Assembly (NCBI GenBank): GCA_017454585.1
Contig: JAFTCU010000054.1
Span: 1 to 5,217, forward strand
Direction: 5' to 3'
Length of the DNA stretch: 5,217 bases
Origin: Thermoguttaceae bacterium
Lineage (GTDB): Bacteria; Planctomycetota; Planctomycetia; Pirellulales; Thermoguttaceae
Part shown: piece by piece, positions 1 through 5,217 of the stretch
How the letters are laid out: the number at the start of each line of letters is the position of its first letter
How positions within the stretch are numbered: position 1 is the stretch's first letter
Made by a program: the position numbers and the translations under genes
Notes under the pieces: model-generated
What the model saw: the letters and a program-made list of their open reading frames with translations, nothing else
Told to the model about the DNA's origin: nothing
The model's database searches: none

Positions 1-276
1 ATCGCCGGCGGTCATCTGGCTGGCGCTTCGGGCGTGAACGAAGACGAATACTTCAAAGCCTCGCAGCTCGGCGTGACGAAGATCAACATCGACACGGACG
101 GCCGTCTGGTCTGGTGCGCCACGCTTCGTGAAGAATTCATTCTCCATCCGGAAGTGTTCGACCTTCGTCCGTCTGGCAAGGTCTTCATGAAGAACTACGC
201 AGACTACATCGTCCACAAAAACCAGAAGCTCGGTTCCGCCGGTTCGCTGGCTGACGTGACCGCCGCTCTGAAATGA
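1..276 (+). CDS. fba: Class II fructose-bisphosphate aldolase, C-terminal fragment
   Basis: This is the last 91 codons of a gene that begins before the window; frame 1 is open from base 1 to the TGA at 274-276. The family cleaves fructose 1,6-bisphosphate to dihydroxyacetone phosphate and glyceraldehyde 3-phosphate (and the reverse), using a divalent metal, in cytoplasmic glycolysis and gluconeogenesis. The diagnostic motif is GVTKINIDTDGRL at fragment residues 24-36. In characterised class II aldolases the Asn, Asp and Thr of NIDT (here residues 29, 31 and 32) lie in the active site and hold the substrate phosphate. The tail, with HPEVFDLRP, a lysine-rich HKNQKLGSAGS stretch and a short helix, matches the usual C-terminus. 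The family is about 300-340 residues, so roughly the last quarter is seen and the metal-binding histidines are not visible. A GTG at 34-36 could be misread as a start but is internal. It reads toward the tRNA-Arg gene 50 bases downstream. Confidence 0.9.
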   Translation: MAGGHLAGASGVNEDEYFKASQLGVTKINIDTDGRLVWCATLREEFILHPEVFDLRPSGKVFMKNYADYIVHKNQKLGSAGSLADVTAALK

Positions 277-291
277 GTTTAAATCACGTAT

Positions 292-323
292 TCAGGAAAT
301 TCGCCCTCTGGCGGGTTTCCTGA
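292..323 (+). terminator. Hairpin after fba; weak terminator or mRNA 3'-end/processing structure
   Basis: Bases 292-305 pair with 310-323 to form a 14-bp stem (two G-T wobbles) closed by a CTCT loop. It starts 15 bases after the aldolase stop codon and ends 3 bases before the tRNA. No T-run follows the stem (the next bases are GCC and then the tRNA), so it is not a classical intrinsic terminator. It could weakly attenuate transcription, protect the 3' end of the fba mRNA, or help tRNA processing. The stem itself is clear; the function is inferred. Confidence 0.45.
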
Positions 324-326
324 GCC

Positions 327-400
<74 letters not shown>

Positions 401-409
401 TTTCCATAA

Positions 410-449
410 AAAGACCTCCTCGTGCGAAAACACGGGGAGGTTTTTCTTT
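410..449. terminator. Bidirectional intrinsic terminator between tRNA-Arg and the GH51 gene
   Basis: Bases 414-424 pair with 431-441 in an 11-bp, GC-rich stem around a CGAAAA loop. On the plus strand the stem runs straight into TTTTTCTTT (441-449), a classical intrinsic terminator for the tRNA transcript. The A-rich bases on the left (408-412) give a T-run for the minus strand, so the same hairpin can end the GH51 transcript, whose stop codon is at 469-471. It sits at the meeting point of two converging transcription units. Confidence 0.9.
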
Positions 450-468
450 GCTCTTTCAAATCCGGAGA

Positions 469-2526
469 TTACTTGGCCGGGATGACAATGAAAGTCAGCG
501 AGTGCGGCCCCAGCGTGACTTTGCCGTTTTGGACTTTCATAGCCGTTTTTTGAGGCAGGACGCGTTTTTCAGCCCCGACGTCGTTGAAGTCATCCGGGGA
601 AGCGCCGCTCAAAACCGTGGCTTCCAGCGTTTCCTGCCCGTTTTTCAGCCCGGCGAGGAAATCCAGTTTGACCTCTGCCGTCTGTTCCGGGTCTTTATTC
701 ACCACAGCCAGAACGTACCGGGTTTGATCGTCGTTTACGCTTAAAACCGCGTCGATCCTGGGCGTTTGTTTATTGTTCCACTTCAGCGGTGCGGACTGAA
801 CGAAAACCGGCATCACGTTCTTTTCAAGCAGGTGGACGTACATCCAGAAAACGTGGTACGTCGTCCGTTTCACAAGTCCCTGCGGATAGACGTACAGAGC
901 GCCTCGTGTGTTGACGATCGGCGAAAAGCACGCGATCTTCACGTCATCGCAATGACGCAGGCAGGAATTGAGGAAACAGGCCGAGAAGAGTGCGTCTGCC
1001 ATCGTGTAGGTGGAATTAATGTCGTTTTTGTCCCGCGCCTCGATGTCCATGTGCGGGTGGACCGCGCCGATGCCGGGATGGTGCCAGCCGCGGAGATTCC
1101 ACTCGTCGAAGGCGATGAACACTTTCCCGCGCATCCCGGTTTTATCCAAAACGGCGATCGTGCGCAGGATCTCCCCTTCCGGTCTCTGCGTCCGCATCAT
1201 GCACTCCATATAGGGCGACGGATTATTCGTCCCCGCCAAGTGATCCCAGTAGCCGTGAATGGAAACGTAGTTGAGCAGGTAGCCGGCCTTTTCCAGCAGC
1301 GGAAGCGTCCAGTTTTCGTTCGGGAGCGCTGCGGCGAAGAGTTTAACGTCCGGGTCGGTGTTGAGCATCAGCTTGCCGGATTCGCGGACGAAGTCGCCCC
1401 ACTCGCCGACGGTTTTGGCGCCCATTTCGTGCCGGCCCCAGTTTTCGTTCCCGACGCTCCAGTACTTGACGTTGAACGGCTCTTTGAACCCGTGCGCCTG
1501 ACGCAGGCGGCCGAATTCGCCGACGTTGAGATTGCAGTATTCCACCCAGTCGCTCATTTCTTCCGGCGTGCCGGTCCCGGCGTTCGTACAGATGTACGGT
1601 TCCGCGCCGATTTTCCGGCACCACTGGATGTACTCGGCCGTCCCGAATGTGTTCGGCTCCTCGACGTGCCACGCTTTGTCCCACGCGGGCTGACGGTTGG
1701 GCCCGACGCCCTTTTTCCAATGGTATGCGGAAACGAAGCAGCCGCTCGGCCAGCGGACGATCGGAACTTTGATCTCGCGCAGTGCTTCGATCACGTCTTT
1801 GCGAAGCCCCAGCTCGTCTGAAAGAGGCGACCCTGGCTCAAATATCCCGCCGTAAACCTGACGGTGAAAATGCTCGATGAAGTGGCCGAAAATCATGGGG
1901 TCATATTCCCGGGCCTTGGATTCTTTCGCGATCGATATGACGTTGGAAGCCGGGTCAGGCAAAATGTCCGTCTGGCAGATGAAGTCCACCTTGATATGGC
2001 CCCAGTTCCCACCGTTTTTTTTGTCGAAAATCACGATCCGCGCGGTTTTGCCCTGAAATTTGGAAACGTCCCAGAACCGAAGCTGGAGTCCTTCATCCCC
2101 CTGATTCGGAACATTGTACAGGCCGGTCTGTTCCGCGACTTTTTCGCCATTCACGTACAGCGCGATACCGGTCTCACCGGGGAAATTGCCGCCGCCGATC
2201 AGGAAAGTAATGTATTTCCGCTCAATCCTGAATTCGGGCGAAGTCATCGTTCCGATCGCTTTATCATCGCCCGGGGCAGCATACGTATTGACCAGTTTTT
2301 GACCGTGGAAACCGAACACCGCTCCCATTCCGCCGCGATACATCGCACCAGAGTCCCGAAGCTGAAAAGCATCACCTTCCGCTTGCCAACCCTCGTAATT
2401 GTCGGTCTCGAAGTCCGCCAAAACGAGTTCCGGCCTCGGAGAAATGTTTTCCTGAGCCGCAAGTTTACAAACCCACGCCGCTGCGAGAGCCAATACCAAA
2501 ACAAAGAACACAGGAGATTTTTTCAT
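469..2526 (-). CDS. Secreted GH51 alpha-L-arabinofuranosidase with N-terminal accessory module
   Basis: This complete 685-residue gene encodes an enzyme expected to release terminal alpha-L-arabinofuranosyl residues from arabinan or arabinoxylan (EC 3.2.1.55, retaining). Residues 1-24 form a signal peptide (MKK, hydrophobic core, probable cleavage after LAA). Residues 34-187 are an extra beta-sandwich-like module. Residues about 195-520 are the GH51 barrel, with FGHFIEHFHRQVYGGIFEP (213-231), RWPSGCFVSAYHWKKGVGP (258-276), the acid/base Glu361 in WSVGNENWG and the nucleophile Glu475 in AFDEWN. A C-terminal beta domain follows (NTRGALYVYPQGLVKRTTYH at 539-558, onward to 685). The usual PGGNF active-site Asn is Cys263. 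The ATG at 2524-2526 is preceded by GGAAAGGG (2533-2540), a weak ribosome site at suitable spacing. Typical intracellular GH51 enzymes are about 500 residues; the extra length is the signal peptide and module. The terminators at both ends suggest a single-gene unit. GH51 also contains a few endoglucanases, so the substrate is inferred. Confidence 0.95.
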   Translation of the reverse strand: MKKSPVFFVLVLALAAAWVCKLAAQENISPRPELVLADFETDNYEGWQAEGDAFQLRDSGAMYRGGMGAVFGFHGQKLVNTYAAPGDDKAIGTMTSPEFRIERKYITFLIGGGNFPGETGIALYVNGEKVAEQTGLYNVPNQGDEGLQLRFWDVSKFQGKTARIVIFDKKNGGNWGHIKVDFICQTDILPDPASNVISIAKESKAREYDPMIFGHFIEHFHRQVYGGIFEPGSPLSDELGLRKDVIEALREIKVPIVRWPSGCFVSAYHWKKGVGPNRQPAWDKAWHVEEPNTFGTAEYIQWCRKIGAEPYICTNAGTGTPEEMSDWVEYCNLNVGEFGRLRQAHGFKEPFNVKYWSVGNENWGRHEMGAKTVGEWGDFVRESGKLMLNTDPDVKLFAAALPNENWTLPLLEKAGYLLNYVSIHGYWDHLAGTNNPSPYMECMMRTQRPEGEILRTIAVLDKTGMRGKVFIAFDEWNLRGWHHPGIGAVHPHMDIEARDKNDINSTYTMADALFSACFLNSCLRHCDDVKIACFSPIVNTRGALYVYPQGLVKRTTYHVFWMYVHLLEKNVMPVFVQSAPLKWNNKQTPRIDAVLSVNDDQTRYVLAVVNKDPEQTAEVKLDFLAGLKNGQETLEATVLSGASPDDFNDVGAEKRVLPQKTAMKVQNGKVTLGPHSLTFIVIPAK
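1966..2427 (-). other. N-terminal accessory domain of the GH51 enzyme (residues 34-187)
   Basis: This segment opens with LVLADFETDNYEGWQAEG and continues through GFHGQKLVNTY, GTMTSPEFRIERKYITFLIG, GGGNFPGETGIALYVNGEKV, WDVSKFQGKTARIVIFD and GGNWGHIKVDFICQTD. From memory, this pattern closely resembles the N-terminal module found before the catalytic domain of many bacterial GH32 levanases and fructanases. Its fold is expected to be a jelly-roll beta-sandwich. A carbohydrate-binding or spacer role is inferred; no ligand-binding residues can be assigned from the sequence alone. Confidence 0.7.
2015..2022 (-). repeat. A8 mononucleotide tract in the GH51 coding strand
   Basis: Eight consecutive T on the plus strand read as eight A in the coding strand, spanning Lys-Lys-Asn of FDKKNGGNWGH in the accessory module. 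A one-base length change would frameshift the protein before its catalytic domain. The tract is seen directly; any slippage is inferred. Confidence 0.9.
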
Positions 2527-2594
2527 AAGTTGCCCTTTCCGATTGGTGAGCGCCTGGTGATTTACAATACTTTTCCAGTCATTCGTTTAAACAG

Positions 2595-2628
2595 AAAAAG
2601 GAGTGCAAAGCCGCAGCCTCACACTCCT
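2595..2628 (-). terminator. Intrinsic terminator of the beta-strand-repeat surface protein gene
   Basis: Read on the minus strand, AGGAGTG (2628-2622) pairs with CACTCCT (2605-2599). Between them a smaller imperfect stem, AGGC with GCTT, can close the loop. The stem is followed at once by a run of T (bases 2599-2595, all A on the plus strand). It starts 17 bases after the TAA stop of the repeat protein. It separates that gene from the GH51 gene, which begins about 70 bases further on, so the GH51 gene probably has its own promoter in that short leader. Confidence 0.85.
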
Positions 2629-2645
2629 GATTTCTCATTCCCGAT

Positions 2646-5217
2646 TTACTTCCGCTTCCGCCAGCAAAGCAGGCCCGCCGCGCCGAGCAGAAGCAGCGCC
2701 CACGTCGCCGGTTCCGGAACGGCATTGGCGTCGAACGAACCGGTGATGGCGTAGAGGCCCGAATCGAGGCGCGTGTAGCTCAGCTCCCTGAAACAGTCAG
2801 GGGCCACGACGTAATTCTCGATGAAGGTCGGCGCGAATTCTTCACTGTTCAAGGCCGACAAAATCACGGTGAAATTATCGCCCCCACCCAACGAGTAGTT
2901 CGGCGCCAGTTCCAGAACGATCTGGCCGTTGTTCAGCTCCAGGTCACCCGTGACGACCAGTTCGTCGTTCTGCTCCGGGGCCGGGCCGCCGACTTCCATG
3001 ATGATCGTCGCAAGCTCAGCGCCATCCAGCGCCTCTCCGAGGGCGAAAGTGCCGTCCACGTTCAGTTTCCCGATCGAGTTACCCGGCGAGAAGACCGCGC
3101 CGTTGTTGATTTCGAGCCGACCGGTGAGATAGGATTTCATATCCAGTCGGCCTTCCTTGACAGTCAGCGTCGCGGCGTTGAAACTGCTCTCCGCGGCATC
3201 GATCTTCAGCGTGCCGGCGCCGGTTTTGAGGACCGTGCCTTCGCTGGTGAACGGCGTCTCCGTGCCGAACGTAACGGTTTTCGTCTGGTCTTCGGCCAGA
3301 GCGTATTCCAGCGTCGCGCCTTGTGCGACCGTCATCGAGCCGTTGCTGCAAACCGCGTCGTTGGTGAGTTTGAGGTACCCGCCCGAAACGGTCGTTCCGC
3401 CGGTGTATTCGTTGGCGTACGTCAGTTCCATCGTTCCCGCGCCCGCCTTGGTCAGGCCACCGGCGCCGTGAATGTCGGCCGTAAGGACAAGATTCACGCC
3501 CTCGGCAAGATCGAGCGTCCCGCCGTTGTCCTGCAATTCGATTTTACGGCCGATCGACTCGCCGAACGATTCGGTGATCTGGATCGTGCCGCCGTTCATG
3601 TGGATATTCGTGGACCCCTGGTTCGAGTAGGTCAAACCGCCCAGAGACGCTTTTCCGCCTTCGGAATAGCCGAAATTGTTGACCTTGAGCGTTCCGCCTT
3701 CGTTGACGAAAACTTCGCCGGTGCTGACGTAAGCGCCGGAATAAAGTTTGCCTTGCGTCAGGTCCACGGTACCGCCGTTAACGACCAGTTTTTTTTGGAA
3801 CGTACTGTTTGCCGTCAGCACCAGTTCGCCCGCGCCGGCCTTCGTCAAATTCGAGGTAGAATTCGAGACGATCACGGAAGAAATCGTTAATTTCGCGTCC
3901 TCGGCCACATCGAACAAACCGGCAAAGTCGCCTGGCTCAAAAGGAGTACTGCCAAGGACACGAAGCCAGACACCATTTGCGGAAATCAGGTTATCCGTCC
4001 CGGCCGTCACGTGGAAAGCGTTATCAAACAGGTAATTATACGAATTGCTTGTCCCGTTGCCTTCCGCGGTGATGACGCCGTTATTCATGTAAACCACGTT
4101 ATTGACCGTAATATGCGTACCGGCCAGGTCGTTTTTGAGCGTTCCGCCGTTTTGCAGCGTCAGGCGTCCAACCGCCCCGCCGGTATAACCCAGAATATCA
4201 CCATGGCCGGCAAGGAGCGAGGTGGCGCCGTCAACGGTGATGGGGGCACGAGGCGCCAAAGCGCCCGTTCCAGCGCGGACCGTCAGTTCCAGCGTACCAT
4301 TTTTAACCGTCGTTCCGCCGTAGTACGTATTATTGGCGGAAAGAGTCATCTTTCCCGCGCCGTCTTTAACGAGTGCGCCCGCGCCGCCGATCACCGTATC
4401 AAACGTCTTGGTGACATTGGCAGGAATTTCCACCGTGACCGTATTGGCGATGGTCCCGACATTCAAAGCAGAATCCGCTGGAACCACGATTTTGGCCCCC
4501 TCGCTGCCACAGATCTGATCCGCCGTAAGGGTAGAATTTGCAAGCGTGATCACGCTTTTATTATCGACCACAGCCGCGCGAAGTTCCGAATTGGTCAGGT
4601 TGAGCGCCTTCCCGTAGGCGTTGACCCGCGAAAACTTCGACCCGTCGTTGGTGACGTCCTGAACATTCAATGTGACTCTGCCATCACTATTGCCGATCTG
4701 GATGGTTCCATTACCGGCCAGTTTCGTCGCGGTAAAGGTCAAATCCCCAAAATCATAGCTGCCATTGTAAGACTTGCAGGCAAAATCAAGCTCGGCGCCG
4801 CTGGCAACATAAAAATCCGTCGAACGAACGACCTCGCCAATTTGCAATTTTCCTTCGAGCACGACCGTTTTTCCTGAATAGGTATTCGCGCTGGTCGCCC
4901 GGGTAATGGAAGCCGGGCCGGTGCCCGTTTTGATCAGATTGAGTTTTCCGTTGGGATTGTCAACGATCGTGGATTTGTCAACGCGCATATCAATGGCGGT
5001 CCCCACCGCGCAGAGGTACAGATCGTACTCGCCGTCGGCGTTTTGGTACCCGGAGGTGATCGTACCGCCGCCCTGAACCCAGTGGTTACTGTTGTTAAGC
5101 AGCATCATGCCGGAGGTGATGGTCAGCGCCTGACTGTTTACATAGTCCGTAGAACTGGTCAGCGAATTCAGCGTTCGGGTCGCGTTATCCGTGATTTTGG
5201 TGGAGACATTCAGATCC
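2646..5217 (-). CDS. Large autotransporter-type beta-strand-repeat protein with PEP-CTERM anchor (N-terminus outside window)
   Basis: The C-terminal 856 residues of an exported surface or matrix protein are visible. The frame is open from the right edge to the TAA at 2646-2648. The ATG at 5106-5108 is not the start: 36 further in-frame codons with the same Thr/Ser/Asn/Gly-rich beta-strand character run upstream to the edge. Five copies of the autotransporter-associated beta-strand motif (LTKAGAGTMELTYANEYTGG type) are separated by Gly/Asn/Thr/Val-rich stretches, suggesting a long right-handed beta-helix. After the last repeat come SPGNSIGKLNVDG (3051-3089) and a region with DELVVTGDLELNNG, the usual closing segment in such planctomycete/verrucomicrobial proteins. 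The protein ends in a PEP-CTERM signal. There is no C-terminal outer-membrane barrel, so it is not a classical type V autotransporter despite the repeat name. A role as an adhesin or structural matrix protein is inferred; no enzymatic motif was seen. Confidence 0.92.
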   Translation of the reverse strand, partial: DLNVSTKITDNATRTLNSLTSSTDYVNSQALTITSGMMLLNNSNHWVQGGGTITSGYQNADGEYDLYLCAVGTAIDMRVDKSTIVDNPNGKLNLIKTGTGPASITRATSANTYSGKTVVLEGKLQIGEVVRSTDFYVASGAELDFACKSYNGSYDFGDLTFTATKLAGNGTIQIGNSDGRVTLNVQDVTNDGSKFSRVNAYGKALNLTNSELRAAVVDNKSVITLANSTLTADQICGSEGAKIVVPADSALNVGTIANTVTVEIPANVTKTFDTVIGGAGALVKDGAGKMTLSANNTYYGGTTVKNGTLELTVRAGTGALAPRAPITVDGATSLLAGHGDILGYTGGAVGRLTLQNGGTLKNDLAGTHITVNNVVYMNNGVITAEGNGTSNSYNYLFDNAFHVTAGTDNLISANGVWLRVLGSTPFEPGDFAGLFDVAEDAKLTISSVIVSNSTSNLTKAGAGELVLTANSTFQKKLVVNGGTVDLTQGKLYSGAYVSTGEVFVNEGGTLKVNNFGYSEGGKASLGGLTYSNQGSTNIHMNGGTIQITESFGESIGRKIELQDNGGTLDLAEGVNLVLTADIHGAGGLTKAGAGTMELTYANEYTGGTTVSGGYLKLTNDAVCSNGSMTVAQGATLEYALAEDQTKTVTFGTETPFTSEGTVLKTGAGTLKIDAAESSFNAATLTVKEGRLDMKSYLTGRLEINNGAVFSPGNSIGKLNVDGTFALGEALDGAELATIIMEVGGPAPEQNDELVVTGDLELNNGQIVLELAPNYSLGGGDNFTVILSALNSEEFAPTFIENYVVAPDCFRELSYTRLDSGLYAITGSFDANAVPEPATWALLLLGAAGLLCWRKRK
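2649..2720 (-). other. PEP-CTERM sorting signal
   Basis: The last 24 residues have the three parts of a PEP-CTERM tag: a VPEP motif, a hydrophobic span (ATWALLLLGAAGLLCW) and a basic tail (RKRK). In the known system such tags are recognised by an exosortase membrane protease-transferase, often linked with exopolysaccharide production. No exosortase gene lies in this window, so one is predicted elsewhere in the genome. Confidence 0.93.
3138..4937 (-). repeat. Five autotransporter-associated beta-strand (PATR-type) protein repeats
   Basis: Five divergent copies of one roughly 31-34-residue motif lie at, from the N-terminal side: 4836-4937 (LIKTGTGPASITRATSANTY), 4281-4373 (LVKDGAGKMTLSANNTYYGG), 3756-3848 (LTKAGAGELVLTANSTFQKK), 3363-3455 (LTKAGAGTMELTYANEYTGG) and 3138-3233 (VLKTGAGTLKIDAAESSFNA). 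The shared pattern is hydrophobic-x-K-x-G-x-G, a beta strand, NxY/F-x-GG-TTV, then xGxL. Copies 2 and 4 are closest to the family pattern and copy 5 is the most degenerate. The repeats are evident at protein level and not as near-identical DNA, which argues for old duplications. Confidence 0.88.
3789..3796 (-). repeat. A8 mononucleotide tract in the surface protein coding strand
   Basis: Eight T on the plus strand read as CAA AAA AAA (Gln-Lys-Lys) in the third beta-strand repeat, at the position where sister copies 2 and 4 have a Gly-Gly-Thr turn. The frame is intact in this sequence. A length change here would frameshift everything downstream, including the PEP-CTERM anchor. Confidence 0.9.

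Noticed and set aside
766..1821. 351-codon plus-strand open frame opposite the GH51 gene
   Set aside because: It lies wholly antisense to a gene with complete family motifs and catalytic residues. Its product is rich in Arg, His, Val and Phe with no recognisable domain, typical of a shadow frame in GC-rich coding DNA.
2467..2526. Lipoprotein signal on the GH51 enzyme (Cys20)
   Set aside because: The residues before Cys20 are Ala-Trp-Val, which do not fit a lipobox; the LAA at 22-24 fits ordinary signal peptidase I cleavage better.
2527..2594. Sigma-70 type promoter for the GH51 gene
   Set aside because: AT-rich hexamers such as TATTGT and TGTAAA are present on the minus strand, but none has a convincing -35 partner at proper spacing. 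A promoter is expected here but cannot be placed.
1864..2754. 296-codon plus-strand open frame spanning the GH51 start, the intergenic gap and the end of the surface protein gene
   Set aside because: It runs antisense through two real genes and an intrinsic terminator and has no coherent domain.
4011..4877. 288-codon plus-strand open frame opposite the repeat protein
   Set aside because: It is antisense to well-supported beta-strand repeats, with an Arg/Ile/Gly-rich composition and no known motif; a shadow frame.
5106..5108. ATG as the start of the surface protein gene
   Set aside because: The frame stays open for 36 more codons to the window edge with the same repeat-like composition (for example DYVNSQALTITSGMM), so this Met is internal and the gene is partial.

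Overview
The window looks like chromosomal DNA from a member of the Planctomycetes-Verrucomicrobia-Chlamydiae (PVC) superphylum, most likely a gut- or biomass-associated planctomycete or a Lentisphaerae/Kiritimatiellae relative. The main reason is the large minus-strand surface protein, which combines autotransporter-associated beta-strand repeats with a C-terminal PEP-CTERM sorting signal. The secreted GH51 arabinofuranosidase fits a polysaccharide-degrading lifestyle. The placement is an inference from protein architecture; there is no rRNA or other marker in the window.

Layout. At the left edge (1-276, plus) is the C-terminal end of a class II fructose-bisphosphate aldolase. A 14-bp hairpin without a T-run (292-323) follows, then a tRNA-Arg(UCU) gene (327-400, plus) and a strong hairpin terminator (410-449) that can act on both strands. 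Next, on the minus strand, is a complete secreted GH51 alpha-L-arabinofuranosidase (469-2526) with an extra N-terminal beta-sandwich-like module. A 119-bp gap holds a minus-strand terminator (2595-2628) and the 5' leader of the GH51 gene. The rest (2646 to the right edge, minus) is the C-terminal 856 residues of a very large beta-strand-repeat surface protein whose start lies outside the window.

How the parts relate. The aldolase and tRNA appear to share a transcription unit that converges on the GH51 gene at the 410-449 terminator. The two minus-strand genes are in tandem but separated by a terminator, so they are probably separate units. Both encode exported proteins. The enzyme would release arabinofuranosyl residues from plant arabinans or arabinoxylans outside the cytoplasm. 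The repeat protein would be held at the cell surface or in extracellular matrix by an exosortase system encoded elsewhere. No mobile element, CRISPR array, rRNA or clearly new system is visible. The points most worth a second look are an 8-A coding tract in each of the two exported-protein genes, the fused module on the GH51 enzyme, and its variant active-site loop.
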